A stretch of DNA of 64,000 nucleotides from Saprospiraceae bacterium (GCA_016714895.1 JADKBV010000011.1:496001-560000), one strand, 5' to 3'; shown: positions 19,973-30,300, counted from the stretch's first letter. Translations and numbers: made by a program. Notes: generated from the sequence alone by a model not told the origin.

Positions 19973-20308
19973 ATGGATTTGCGAACTTTATTTTTCTTTT
20001 TTCTATGTATGATTGTTTCTGTTTTAAGTTATGCCCAAACTCAAACCTGGGTCAATGGTTACACCAAAAAGGATGGTACCTATGTAAAAGGGCACTACCG
20101 GCAAACACCAAACCAAACCAATCACGACAATTGGAGTACGACAACACAAAAAAATCCTTATACACAGGATAATGGTAGCAGAGCTAAAGATTATAGTTCA
20201 AATGCTCAGAATTATGGTTCCGGAAGAACTATTCATACCGGTCCGAGAGGTGGACAATATTACATCAATAGCAGAGGTAATAAGGTCTATGTACCAAAAA
20301 GAAACTAG
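19973..20308 (+). CDS. Small secreted protein with GPRGGxYY motif
   Basis: This 111-aa protein has a signal peptide (LFFFFLCMIVSVLSYAQ, cleavage near residue 22). The mature part starts WVNGYTKKDGTYVKGHYR, a short motif shared by many small bacterial exported proteins. It then has an Asn/Thr/Ser-rich linker and a C-terminal GPRGGQYYINSRGNKVYVP, which resembles PBCV-type basic adaptor domains. The charge is basic. It is the first of five same-strand genes with short gaps, probably an operon or a series of co-regulated genes. The function is unknown. Confidence 0.7.
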   Translation: MDLRTLFFFFLCMIVSVLSYAQTQTWVNGYTKKDGTYVKGHYRQTPNQTNHDNWSTTTQKNPYTQDNGSRAKDYSSNAQNYGSGRTIHTGPRGGQYYINSRGNKVYVPKRN

Positions 20309-20365
20309 GCTCCAATTTATCAGAAATAAATATATACCATTCAAATCCATCACAAAACACACAAA

Positions 20366-20854
20366 ATGAAAATATTAATCTTTTTAATCAGTTCGTTATT
20401 TCTTTACGCTCATAGTGATACGATATTAACAAAATTTACCGGTAGTACTGAATATACTTCGGGATATAGCGACGAAAATATTTCTTCAGAGTTGCAAAAT
20501 GCAGAACCATATGATGAAAACTTTGAAGAAGAAATATACAATAGTAATGATGAAGGTAGTGATACTTTTGATCAGGAATACGAAACGGAAGATGAACAGT
20601 ACGAAAATGAATATGAAGGTCACTACACTCCGGATGATAATCCGGTCACATGGGATGAAGATCCGGACAATTACCCATTAGAAACTCCGGATACATATGA
20701 AAATGTGGATGATGAAGAAGTCCAATCCCCGACAAACTATAATTATGTTCCAGAAGGTGCTTGCGCAATATGCAGAGATGGTACTTATTCCTTTAGTCGA
20801 AATCGAAGAGGAACATGTTCACATCATGGAGGAGTGGCAGAGTGGTTGAAATAA
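20366..20854 (+). CDS. Secreted acidic protein with C-terminal DUF3761 domain
   Basis: The 162-aa product has a signal peptide (ILIFLISSLFLYAHS) and a very acidic low-complexity stretch (about residues 35-125, runs of E, D, Y and N). A compact C-terminal domain follows, GACAICRDGTYSFS then GTCSHHGGVAEWL, which matches the DUF3761 pattern with its Cys and paired His. The fold's role is unknown; Cys/His spacing might allow metal binding (inference). The acidic linker may tether the domain away from the cell. Confidence 0.75.
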   Translation: MKILIFLISSLFLYAHSDTILTKFTGSTEYTSGYSDENISSELQNAEPYDENFEEEIYNSNDEGSDTFDQEYETEDEQYENEYEGHYTPDDNPVTWDEDPDNYPLETPDTYENVDDEEVQSPTNYNYVPEGACAICRDGTYSFSRNRRGTCSHHGGVAEWLK

Positions 20855-20881
20855 TTTTTAATACAGATAAATAGAATAATA

Positions 20882-21289
20882 ATGATGAAAAATTTATTAA
20901 AACTTATAAGTGTAATCGTATTAAGTATCTTTGTCCAGGTTCATTCAAATGCCCAGGCAAGACTTGAAATTCAAAATAATTCTAAGCGGGAACTGACTGT
21001 CAAAGTAATGCGAAGTGATGGTGGAAATGGAGAATTATTTACTACGGTATATATTTCTCCAAATGGGTCAGAGACCGTATACTTTAAAGAAACGGGCAAC
21101 TATTTTACAAAAACTAAAGCCAGCCTGGCGAAAAAAAAACCTATTTGTAGAAAAGGTGACCTATTTGAAGTATATAATGGAAGTGATGGATATAGTGTTT
21201 TAACATTAACATTGACCATAATTGAGTCAACGGTACCCAAGGCCTCCGGTGGTAAAGAAATATCCGAAAAAGAATTTAATGAAAATTAA
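20882..21289 (+). CDS. Small secreted hypothetical protein
   Basis: This 135-aa protein has a signal peptide (LISVIVLSIFVQVHSNAQ; start MMKN or MKN, one codon apart). The mature part reads as a single beta-sandwich-like domain, with LEIQNNSKRELTVKVMRS, YISPNGSETVYF and KGDLFEVYNGSDGYSVLTLTL. Lys-rich segments (KTKASLAKKKPICRKGD) give it a positive patch. It sits 27 nt after the DUF3761 gene. No family name can be given. Confidence 0.65.
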   Translation: MMKNLLKLISVIVLSIFVQVHSNAQARLEIQNNSKRELTVKVMRSDGGNGELFTTVYISPNGSETVYFKETGNYFTKTKASLAKKKPICRKGDLFEVYNGSDGYSVLTLTLTIIESTVPKASGGKEISEKEFNEN

Positions 21290-21317
21290 AAATTATTGAA
21301 AACAAAATATTTAGAAT

Positions 21318-21731
21318 ATGAAGCCCTTCATTATTTTATACATGATATTATTCCCCATTGTAAATTGGGCCCAAACGTTACATATCTACGGAGGAAATGA
21401 GAAGGATGTATATCTTGGATGTTTAAATTGCAATAAATTTGACTCTAAATCTATATGGAATAATTTTGGTAAATATGGTTCAAAATATAGTGCCACATCA
21501 ATATGGAATGCCTACGGGAGTTATGGTGGGAAATACAGCCAATATTCACCTTTTAATACATATACAAGTTCTCCACCGATTATTGTGGACGCCCAAGGTG
21601 AATTTTATGGATATTTGACCAGTAATGTTTATATGAGCAACAGGGCTAACTTTGAACTCGCCAATTTTATCTGTAAAAATTGGGAAGTAATAAAAGAAGA
21701 TGTTTCATATTGGTATGAAAAAATATTTTGA
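21318..21731 (+). CDS. Small secreted YGG/W-repeat protein
   Basis: This 137-aa protein has a signal peptide ending NWAQ. The mature chain begins LHIYGGNEKDVYLGCLNCNK, a pattern shared with a conserved group of small secreted or periplasmic proteins. Two imperfect repeats follow (SIWNNFGKYGSKYSATS and SIWNAYGSYGGKYSQYS), then SPPIIVDAQGEFYGYLTSN. The CxxC may bind metal or form a disulfide. It sits 28 nt after the previous gene. The function is unknown. Confidence 0.7.
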   Translation: MKPFIILYMILFPIVNWAQTLHIYGGNEKDVYLGCLNCNKFDSKSIWNNFGKYGSKYSATSIWNAYGSYGGKYSQYSPFNTYTSSPPIIVDAQGEFYGYLTSNVYMSNRANFELANFICKNWEVIKEDVSYWYEKIF

Positions 21732-21855
21732 TTTCCCCTTTTTAGAATTATATTATTATCAAAATTAGTAAAGTAATCAATTATTCAAGCATTTTTTTGA
21801 ATTTAATGTTATTGAACTTAAATTTTGATTATCATTCATTAAATCTGTAAAGTCA

Positions 21856-22359
21856 ATGAATACTATCCTTTTAATTATAAAAGTCACCTGGTTATTTTTA
21901 AGTTTGCCAATCGATAAACTAAACATTCCAGATATTCAAAATCATACGCCATTTTCATTAGAACATTTCTACATTATTAATCATGCGATACTTGATTCGG
22001 TGGATTATTCTGAGCATTATCAAAATGTAAATGGATATATAAAATTCTATCAACCTTTATCAAATGGGAAATATTACATGGCTAATGTTATGCTTAATGA
22101 AGATACACAAAGTTTTGGTGAGATTTCAGATCTAGTTATTCAAAAAGACTTTGTCGATGGTGAATTAGTTGAACTCGCAAATTTTAATTGGCATTTTAAA
22201 AATACTTATGATGACATTACGGGCGTGGCAGATGTTATTTTTTATACAACAATGAAAGATAGTATTCATCAGTTCGTTTGTTTAATGAATCTTGAGAATG
22301 GTGAATTTTCAATTTTCTCCGGTCCGGTATTAGATATTAATAAAGTAGGTAAACCATAA
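21856..22359 (+). CDS. Hypothetical exported protein
   Basis: This 167-aa protein has an N-terminal hydrophobic stretch (ILLIIKVTWLFLSLPI) that could be a signal peptide or anchor. The rest is a mixed alpha/beta domain with HYQNVNGYIKFYQPL and NWHFKNTYDDITGVADVIFY. It is separated from the previous gene by 124 AT-rich bases. I recognise no family. Confidence 0.55.
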   Translation: MNTILLIIKVTWLFLSLPIDKLNIPDIQNHTPFSLEHFYIINHAILDSVDYSEHYQNVNGYIKFYQPLSNGKYYMANVMLNEDTQSFGEISDLVIQKDFVDGELVELANFNWHFKNTYDDITGVADVIFYTTMKDSIHQFVCLMNLENGEFSIFSGPVLDINKVGKP

Positions 22360-22421
22360 GTTCATCATAGGTAAATAACTCATTTTTGACAATTTAAAAT
22401 TGAAAATATTTCTACCTTCCC

Positions 22422-23141
22422 TCACCCAAATTTTCCCTTTACCCACGGACTCACTTTCACCATCACCACACCGACCACCAATGCAGGTAAAAGGTTTTCT
22501 ACCCTTATGTTTCCGATATTGAGCAGGTTGATCGCTATGCCGAATATCAAAGCGCCTCCGATCGCAGAAAGCACATCTACGGTCACCGGATCAAAAAAGG
22601 TTTTTCCCTTTTTGGCAAGGACCGTAAGGCTGCCCTGAAAGATAAATAATGGAATCACCGAAAAGGCCACTCCCACACCATAGGTACTTGCCAATGCAAT
22701 GGACGAAAATCCATCCAATACCGACTTGACCACCAACAAGTCTTTTTTGCCGCTGATGCCTTCTTCAATGGAGCCGACGATGGTCATCGAACCAACACAA
22801 TACAACAAAAAAGCGGTGATCAAACCTTCGGAAAAAGAAGAATCCCGGTTGCCGATGAGAGATTTAACATAATTGGAAATGTTTTCAAAAAACGTTTCCA
22901 ATCCGATAATTTCACCAGTCAAACCACCCAGAATGAGAGCAAACAAAAAAATGAGCATTTTGCCTTCGGGGAGCCTCCACATCATTTTGAGGGCTATGAG
23001 TACCGTGCCGAGACCTACTGCCTGAAAAACAATTTCCTGCATGTTTGGCGTAAAGACGTGTTGCAACAACAGGCCGATCAATGAGCCAACAATCACTGTC
23101 AATACGTTAAAAAGGGTGCCTAGTGGCAGTCGGGAAGTCAT
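22422..23141 (-). CDS. DUF554 family integral membrane protein
   Basis: This 239-aa polytopic membrane protein has the DUF554 hallmarks: LGTLFNVLTVIVGSLIGLL at the N-terminus, FLFALILGGLTGEIIGLE, CVGSMTIVGSIEEGISGKKDLLVVKS in two parts, and GVGVAFSVIPLF. About six or seven transmembrane segments are visible. The family is widespread and possibly transport-related, without an agreed substrate. It is divergent from lpxK across about 107 bases. Confidence 0.85.
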   Translation of the reverse strand: MTSRLPLGTLFNVLTVIVGSLIGLLLQHVFTPNMQEIVFQAVGLGTVLIALKMMWRLPEGKMLIFLFALILGGLTGEIIGLETFFENISNYVKSLIGNRDSSFSEGLITAFLLYCVGSMTIVGSIEEGISGKKDLLVVKSVLDGFSSIALASTYGVGVAFSVIPLFIFQGSLTVLAKKGKTFFDPVTVDVLSAIGGALIFGIAINLLNIGNIRVENLLPALVVGVVMVKVSPWVKGKFG

Positions 23142-23248
23142 ATTCCGGTCTTTGGTTTTGTTATCAAAATGGTAAAAATATGAAAAAATGCAACATCAAA
23201 CCTCAAATTGTTGTTGGTGTTTATTTATATCAGAATCCACCTATCCGG

Positions 23249-24313
23249 ATGCAAAAAAAAATTGTCCAAATCCTCTTACTTCCCCTCTCCTTGTTGTATG
23301 GTGGCATCATCTCGCTGAGAGATATGTTTTACGAAACGGGTTTGCTCAAATCGAGCACGTTTAATCTTCCCGTCATCAGTGTTGGCAATCTGAGTATCGG
23401 CGGTGCAGGAAAGTCGCCCCACATCGAATATCTCGTACGCCTGCTCAATCCATATCTTCAGGTCGGAATTTTGAGCCGGGGTTATAAAAGAGAAACCACA
23501 GGATTTCGATTGGTACAACCTTTTGATACAGCCAAAACAGTGGGCGACGAACCCCTTCAATTCAAAAAAAAGTTTGGCGATGTAGTGGTCGCAGTGGACG
23601 AAAACCGCGCACTTGGCATTCCGATGATGGTCGGTCAATATCCGGGATTGCAGACGATATTGCTCGATGATGCTTTTCAGCACCGGCAGGTGAAGCCGGG
23701 TTTGCAGATTTTGTTAACGCCGTATTCGGACTTGTTTACCAGAGATTTTTTACTGCCGAGCGGAAGGTTGAGAGAGTGGAGGAGCGCTTACCAAAGAGCA
23801 GACATCATCATCGTTACGAAGTGTCCGGACAGTGTTTCTACTGAAGATAGAAAAAAAATCATCGAAGAAATCAATCCCCAAAAACACCAGGAAGTTTATT
23901 TTTCGCGGTTTGCCTATGACTATCCCTACCACTTTTACGATCCGCGATACCGAATCCGGTTGGATAATGAACTCGACGTTTTGTTGGTGAGTGCCATCGC
24001 TAATACGTCTTACCTCAAACAATATCTCGACAAAATGGTCAAAAAGATCCATGCTGCCGAATATGAAGATCACCATACATTCACCCAACAGGACATTGAC
24101 TATATGATTCAGAAATTCAAAAATCTGGATGCCAAAAGAAAGTTTATCCTGACGACAGAAAAAGATGCCACCAGGCTCGAACCTTTCAAACAATATCTAT
24201 ACGATCATCAGATTCCGGTTTTTGTACAACCGACCAAGGTGATGTTTCTCGATGGCGACAAAAACCTTTTTGACAACAAAGTCAAAGATTATTTATTAGA
24301 TTTTAGGTATTAG
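23249..24313 (+). CDS. lpxK: Tetraacyldisaccharide 4'-kinase (lipid A 4'-kinase)
   Basis: LpxK phosphorylates the 4' position of the lipid A disaccharide at the inner membrane. The ATG at 23249 gives a normal 354-aa protein; an ATG-less extension upstream to 23123 overlaps the divergent gene's start and is not needed. An N-terminal membrane helix (residues ~6-22) precedes the P-loop SVGNLSIGGAGKSP (44-57; the usual GGTGKTP is GGAGKSP here). ILLDDAFQHRQ carries the DDAFQHR motif. The C-terminal half has DHHTFTQQDID and ILTTEKDATRL, both typical. Lipid A biosynthesis fits a Gram-negative host. Confidence 0.93.
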   Translation: MQKKIVQILLLPLSLLYGGIISLRDMFYETGLLKSSTFNLPVISVGNLSIGGAGKSPHIEYLVRLLNPYLQVGILSRGYKRETTGFRLVQPFDTAKTVGDEPLQFKKKFGDVVVAVDENRALGIPMMVGQYPGLQTILLDDAFQHRQVKPGLQILLTPYSDLFTRDFLLPSGRLREWRSAYQRADIIIVTKCPDSVSTEDRKKIIEEINPQKHQEVYFSRFAYDYPYHFYDPRYRIRLDNELDVLLVSAIANTSYLKQYLDKMVKKIHAAEYEDHHTFTQQDIDYMIQKFKNLDAKRKFILTTEKDATRLEPFKQYLYDHQIPVFVQPTKVMFLDGDKNLFDNKVKDYLLDFRY

Positions 24314-24677
24314 GAGGTTTAGGTTGAGATTAAGGTTGAGGTTTAGAAAGTTCCACCCTTGAGCTGGTGTCCAACTTGAAGCGTCACGCAACTTATCATT
24401 GTCTCAAAGTCTGCGAGCTTAAATGTCCATTGCAGGGGCGTGCCTATTTCCAAAATAAGGGGTTAGAGGGGCTTACCCTGAGTCTTGATGAGGTATTGAC
24501 AAGGCGTTGGTTGAACGGGTGCAAAAATATGGGATGTCGGAAAAAAAATGATAAGGGATCTAAAGAAATAGGATTCATTTTTTGGGCGACCCCTTTCAGG
24601 TCGGGCTATACGCTTTACTCCACTTCGTTTCGTGTACGCTTCTATCCCTGTCGCTTCCCGGTTTGCCGATAAAATTA
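24314..24677. repeat. Intergenic dispersed-repeat remnants
   Basis: There is no gene here. The stretch contains TTAGGTATTAGG text, GAGGGGCTTACCCTGAGT (24465-24482), which looks like a damaged version of the GAGGGGCGTTAGCCCTGAG hairpin of the 2-4 kb repeats, and CAGGTCGGGCTATACGCTT near 24598, which resembles a dispersed intergenic sequence I associate with Bacteroidota. Confidence 0.45.
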
Positions 24678-25454
24678 TTATTTCCCGACAAAAACCGGTG
24701 TTCTTTTTTCTAAAAAAGCCCGGGTGCCTTCGCGATAATCGTAAGAATGGCCTGCTTCGGTTTGATATCTGTCTTCGACGTCCAGTTGGGTACGCAAATC
24801 GTTTGTATGACTTTCATTCAGCGCTTTTTTGGTCAGTGCTAATCCTTTGGTCGGCATCAGAGAAAGTGTTTCAGCAAGTTTTGATACTTCTTCAACAAAC
24901 GATTCTGTTGAAAACATTTTATAGATCATACCCATATGAACAGCTTCTGATGCGGATATTTTATCACCGAGCATCATGATGGCAGAAGCCCTTTGCCATC
25001 CGATGAGCCGGGGCAGGGTAAAGGTGCCTCCACTGTCAGGGATCAGTCCTATTTTACTGAATGCCTGGATAAAGGAAGTACTTTCAACAGCTACCACGAT
25101 ATCACAAGCCAAAGCTATATTGGCTCCGGCACCGGCTGCGACTCCGTTGACAGCTGCGATGACCGGTTTTTCAAGTTCCCGGATTTTTAATATAATGGGA
25201 TTGTAGTGTTCGCGAACGATTTTGGTCATTTCCGGTCCGTCGGGAGCAGTAGCTTCCTGAAGATCCTGTCCTGCACAAAACGCTTTGCCGGTTCCGGTGA
25301 TCACGACACAACGAATACTGTCATCAGATGCGGCGTCATCGAGACAGGATTGCATATCCAATGCCATCGGCCTGATAAAACTATTGAACTTGTCCGGTCT
25401 GTTGAGCGTGATGGTAGCTACACCGGCTTGTTTTTCGTAAAGGATATTTTCCAT
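24678..25454 (-). CDS. paaG: Enoyl-CoA hydratase/isomerase, PaaG-like
   Basis: This 258-aa crotonase-fold enzyme starts at the ATG at 25454 (MENILYEKQAGVATITLNRP). Oxyanion-hole segments are AFCAGQDL (59-66) and NGVAAGAGANIALACD (103-118), and IGLIPDSGGTFTLPRL (135-150) carries the PDSGG turn typical of PaaG-type isomerases. PaaG isomerises ring-1,2-epoxyphenylacetyl-CoA in phenylacetate breakdown, but close relatives are general enoyl-CoA hydratases. No other paa genes are nearby, so the symbol is tentative. Confidence 0.8.
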   Translation of the reverse strand: MENILYEKQAGVATITLNRPDKFNSFIRPMALDMQSCLDDAASDDSIRCVVITGTGKAFCAGQDLQEATAPDGPEMTKIVREHYNPIILKIRELEKPVIAAVNGVAAGAGANIALACDIVVAVESTSFIQAFSKIGLIPDSGGTFTLPRLIGWQRASAIMMLGDKISASEAVHMGMIYKMFSTESFVEEVSKLAETLSLMPTKGLALTKKALNESHTNDLRTQLDVEDRYQTEAGHSYDYREGTRAFLEKRTPVFVGK

Positions 25455-25514
25455 GATGATAAAAAAGTAAAGATCTGAAAGAAAATACAAAAGTAAGGAT
25501 TATCTGACCTTTGG

Positions 25515-25552
25515 ACAAAAAAAAAGAGAGCCATTTCGGGTGACTCTCTCTC
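25515..25552 (-). terminator. Intrinsic terminator after the T9SS protein gene
   Basis: On the minus strand GAGAGTCA...TGGCTCTC forms a stem with one mismatch, followed by nine T. It lies 47 bases past the stop at 25599 and separates that gene from the crotonase gene. Confidence 0.7.
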
Positions 25553-25598
25553 TCTCGTTTTTAAACTATAAAAGTTTATCTTTCAGGAAGGATCCTTT

Positions 25599-26780
25599 TT
25601 ATTTTACTATGATAACCTTGTGGGCACTTTCTTTACCGTTGATTTTTGCAAGAACCATATAAGATCCCGGTACTAAGTCTTCGGTAGGAACCATCACATT
25701 CAGGTTGTTTTGGTTGCTTTCGGTAGAAAGAATATTTTTGATGATATTTCTTCCGTTGGCATCTGCTAATACTAAATCAATTTTCGTGCCAATCTCTGTT
25801 TCGAGGTTGATAAAAAACTCAGAAGAAGCCGGATTCGGGTAAATGGAAACTTTGTTTTCAACAAAAGATCTGCTGTTTACAGCAACATTTGATGAAGAAG
25901 AAGCGCCATTTCCGGATAGATTTTCCTGAGCAATTAAAATCTGGGCATCTTCTTTGGATTTGATTTCTACTGTTTTAAGTTGTTTACAACCTCTCGCGTC
26001 TGTCACCATCAATTGATATACGCCATAGTCTGAAAAAGAAGGTTTTGCCACACTGAGCTTTTTTCCTTCTTTTGACAATCCCATTGGTGTATTCCATTCG
26101 TAGGTGTAAGGACCAAAAAGCGGATTTTCATCGGAGACGGCCTCCAATAAAATCGATGATGAAGTGGTTGTTTTGATATTTTTTACAATATCAAGTGCAG
26201 GAGTGACAGAAACTTCATTTCGGGAATACTTCTGTCCGATACCGCCCATAGTGAAACCGTTTCTGAAATCGGCACCTTTCATTCCCACTTCCAAAGAAGA
26301 TGGACTTTCAAAGTTATTGAATAAAAGAACATCGTCACCACAGTTGGCTACATGAGATATGCGAAGGCTGAATAACTTCACCTGATCGCCGGAGTTTAAG
26401 TCATTGTAAAAAGAGGTAGGGGAGAGCTGAGGAACAATACTAACATAATCGTGAAACGGGTCTGAAGCCGGTTTTGTGATTACATTTGCTTTGTTCCAGA
26501 CCATCGGTTTTGTACCTTTATAATCCTGGTTGTCTTGTAAAGGCATGTAATTGTGGGCTACTTCTACTTCACTGCCGGTAGGTACCAACAAGGTCAATTG
26601 TGCATTGAGCTGCACTCTGTCTAAGGTTTTTTTCGTTTGTCCTTCTATCACATGAAGGTAACAATCATATTGATTGGTGACCGGATTGAATGAAAGACGA
26701 TAACTTACATTGTTGATCTGGGCTATTGACAAAGCGGGCAACGCCAATAGCCATAACGCTAGGTGGAAAGATTTAAGCAT
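25599..26780 (-). CDS. T9SS-exported surface protein with Ig/PKD-like domain
   Basis: The start MLKSFHLALWLLALPALSIAQ is a signal peptide; a longer frame to 26828 adds an unlikely prefix. The mature protein (~393 aa total) has a cohesin-like beta-sandwich N-terminal part (VSYRLSFNPVTNQYDCYLHV). A PKD/Ig-like domain follows (YTYEWNTPMGLSKEG..., GVYQLMVTDARGCKQL). The ending is a type A sorting domain (VSIYPNPASSEFFINLE... MVLAKINGKESAHKVIIVK). It is likely anchored on or released from the outer surface. It is transcribed away from the giant adhesin gene. Confidence 0.82.
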   Translation of the reverse strand: MLKSFHLALWLLALPALSIAQINNVSYRLSFNPVTNQYDCYLHVIEGQTKKTLDRVQLNAQLTLLVPTGSEVEVAHNYMPLQDNQDYKGTKPMVWNKANVITKPASDPFHDYVSIVPQLSPTSFYNDLNSGDQVKLFSLRISHVANCGDDVLLFNNFESPSSLEVGMKGADFRNGFTMGGIGQKYSRNEVSVTPALDIVKNIKTTTSSSILLEAVSDENPLFGPYTYEWNTPMGLSKEGKKLSVAKPSFSDYGVYQLMVTDARGCKQLKTVEIKSKEDAQILIAQENLSGNGASSSSNVAVNSRSFVENKVSIYPNPASSEFFINLETEIGTKIDLVLADANGRNIIKNILSTESNQNNLNVMVPTEDLVPGSYMVLAKINGKESAHKVIIVK

Positions 26781-26828
26781 TTGAATTACTGTTTTGGATG
26801 AAAGATTTTGTAAAATATATCTTACCAA

Positions 26829-27312
26829 TTAAAGACACACATTCTACTATTTACCCCTATTTCAAAATGTGTGCCAAGTGAATATTTTTTCGTATTAATT
26901 TTATTGGACTAATGTATATTTTATTTATTATCAAATTTATGATTATCAATATTGTGATTATTTTTTAATTTTTTTATTGAAATTTATTTTTTTATGAGTG
27001 AGAGTCCTATTGCCCTTTTGCATTTTAAGGATACTTAAGTTTACCTATTTTTTTGACCTAACGTAGGGGTAAAATTTTTATCCTGTGTCAAGGTCTTAGA
27101 GAATGGAGTATCAGGCTTGATGTACCGCCTTTTTTTTATCCCGAACCCCTATTACCTATATTAGTATTTGTCACCGGGCGGTATTTTTGAGTTTATTCCT
27201 CTGTTTTCTGACTTACCATTAGTGGTACTCATGTCCATTTCCTATATGATGGATTTGATGATTCACTGGTGGTAAATACCTATATTATTTTAACCCGTTA
27301 ATTCAACCCGTT
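26829..27312. other. AT-rich divergent intergenic region
   Basis: No gene is seen. The region lies between the divergent T9SS gene and the giant adhesin gene and should hold both promoters. TACCGCC (~27124) and GGCGGTA (~27177) form a long-loop inverted pair. Just before the adhesin start, AACCCGTTA occurs twice in close tandem (~27292 and ~27304). No exact TAnnTTTG box was settled on. Confidence 0.4.
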
Positions 27313-30300
27313 ATGAAGGTATACCCGTACTTTCTAAAACCCGCAACCAGTTTGTGCCGTTTATCGGCTTTCCATTCTATTTTTATAAATAGAGTGGCTG
27401 TGCTATTTGTGGTTGTTGCATCTGTCTTTCAGGCTCATGCTTACAGCCCGTTTTGGCACCATCACCTGTCCCTCCACTCAATACTTTTACTTTTACCAAA
27501 ACCCTGGTACCTAATTATGTTATCCCTCCCGGTGTTACAAGTATTACGGTCGAAGTATGGGGTGGAGGTGGTCGCGGAGGATCCAGAACCACAGGGACTG
27601 CCGGAACAGGTGGTGGTGGTGGTGGTGCTTATTCCAGACGAACTGTAGCTGTCACTCCAGGACAAATATATGTTGTTAATGTTGGTGCAGGAAGTACCAG
27701 TAATACAGCAGCGGGAGGTGACACATGGGTTTCACCCAGTACAGTAGGTAATGCATTTGTTCTGGCAAAGGGGGGCAACAGTGCTGCCAATAACGTTACT
27801 ACAGGAGCTACAGGAGGAGCAGCCGGTTCCGGTATCGGAGACGTCAGATTTTCCGGAGGAAACGGCGGTAATGCACCTTCCACAACTTCATCAGGAGGAG
27901 GAGGTAGTTCAGCAGGAATTTCTGCAAATGGTACCAATGCTTCAGGAACAACAGGAGGAGTTGCTCCATTAAGCGGTGGTAACGGTGCAAACGGAAGGAC
28001 CACTGCAGGAAGTGGAACAGCCGGTTCATTACCGGGTGGTGGTGGAAGTGGAGCTGTCCGGGGTACTACCGGAAGTCCTGCCGGAGGCTCAGGTGCCCAT
28101 GGAAAAGTTCAAATTAATTTAACCTTTGATGTTAATGCAGGACCTGATCAAACTCAATGTAATAACGCATTGTTTCAGGTAAGCACAAATCCACCCCTGG
28201 CAGGTTACAGTTTCAGTTGGTCTGTGGTTTCAGGAACCGGATTTATTTACGACAACTGGAGCACCAACACACAAATAACGGTACCTGCGGGAAGTTCTGC
28301 TACAGTCCGACTCAGTGTAACAGACGGGACCACGACCATCACAGACGATGTGGTTTTGACCAATACGACCAGCTGCACACCCTCTTGTGTCAATCCTATT
28401 AATATAAACGGCGACCTTGAACAGCAAGGAACAGCCAATGCATATAATTTATCATTTCAGGGAACCCCTGCCTCTGTCATCTTTCAAAATTCCAATCCTG
28501 TGGGATGGGCAGAAAGATATGGAACAACATCTCCCAATACTACCAGTTTTACAGGTGCTTACTATCTGAATAAAACTGGAGTCAACGGAGACCCTCACAG
28601 TGGAAGCAAATTTATCTATATGGCAGGGGAAGGCATTTGTTTGTCAAACCTGAAAACCTGGCAAAATATAAGTTGCGGAAAAACATACAGGGTATCTGTA
28701 TGGGTAGCAGCCTATTCAAATTCCGGTACACAATCTTCATCTCCCTTTGCGATAGAGTTTAATGGAGGTGGTCCTAATGTTCCTTCATTTGCTATTGCAG
28801 AAACATTAAGAGCTCCCGCCAGTGCTTCATGGAACAACCTGAACTGGCAGAGATATTCATTTGAATTTACCATCCCTTCCACTGGTTATGAGTGGGGGGA
28901 TTTTTTATTTACCACTTACGATAATGTTAATGGAATTGTCATCGATGACATGTGTGTTGAAGAAGTTTTTAACGGGGCTTTTGCTAATGCAGGGCCTGAC
29001 CAGTTTAGATGTGACAATACATTTGTTATGGCTGCCAATACACCGACGTCAGGATATACCGGTAGTTGGAGTATAGTAAGTGGAACAGCGTCTGTATCAA
29101 ATACTACTTCACCTACTTCAAATGTTACTATTTCGTCAGGTAATTCTGCCAGATTGAGATGGACAGTTTCCGGCTCAGGTAGTAATACTTTTTTTGCCAT
29201 TCATCCCCAAAGAGAAGGTGGCTTTGAATCCTGCTGTTCTCCTTATGACAATGGTTGGACAGCAGTCAACAACGGTACCAACAATTGGGTAGTCGGAACA
29301 GGTGGAGGTTCTACCGGAGGTAGCCAGGCTGCTTATATTTCTAACAACGGTGGAACTTCAGCTGCTTATAATATTACGACAGCACAAACTTCACATTTGT
29401 ACAGAGATGTGACCATTCATCCCGGTGCTTCCGGAATTAATCTGCAGTTTGACTGGCAAAATCTTGGTGAAAGCGGTTTTGACAGATTGTTGGTGTATAC
29501 CGCTCCGACAACGTTAGATCCTGCTGCAGGTACGCCTGCTTCAAGTAGTACAACTTTAACAGGTGCAACTTTAGTAAGTTCTTTGAATTTGCATTCCAGG
29601 CAACATTTTACCAATGAATTGATAAGTCTTCCGGCAAGTTTGGCTGGTACTACCTTCAGATTGATTTTTGCATGGCAAAACAACAACACCGGTGGAACCA
29701 ACTGGCTGCCTGTTGTAATTGATAATGTTTCTTTGAGTTATAACCTTACAACATGTAATGATTTTGATGAGGTTACTATAGTAAATAATACGGCTAACAG
29801 TGGCTTGACGGTTAATAATGCCAATATATGTCCGGGAACTTCTGCCACATTAACAGCAACAGGTTGTAATGCCGGAAATTTGTTGTGGAGTAATGGTGCT
29901 ACAAGCAATTCAATTACTGTTTTTCCTACAACCACTTCAACGTACACTTTTACGTGCACCCCTGTTCCATCCGCTAATCTTCTTACCAACGGAAATTTTG
30001 AATCAGCTACCAATTTACAAGGCTGGACCAATTGGGATAATGCATCCATAACGACCAATCCTGCAGATGTTTATGCAGGAAGTAAGGCTGTATTTTTGAA
30101 CGGAAGTGTCAGTTATGCCGGGGTTGCGCAAGGATTTGCCACTACGCCGGGACAAAGATTCAGGGTGAGGTTTTATGCCAAAACGACCAATAGTAATGCA
30201 TTACCATTAGTCCGATACCATGTATATGATGATATCAGCCATACATTAGATGATGGTGAAGGAGTCCATATTACATCTACTAACCACCAATTATATGAAT

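Noticed and set aside
24367..24672. 101-codon plus-strand frame after lpxK
   Set aside because: It crosses several dispersed-repeat fragments and has no protein-like pattern.
27313..27648. Separate 111-aa gene at the start of the adhesin
   Set aside because: Only its first ~45 codons are sensible (a signal peptide); the rest is the adhesin's Gly-rich region read in the wrong frame.
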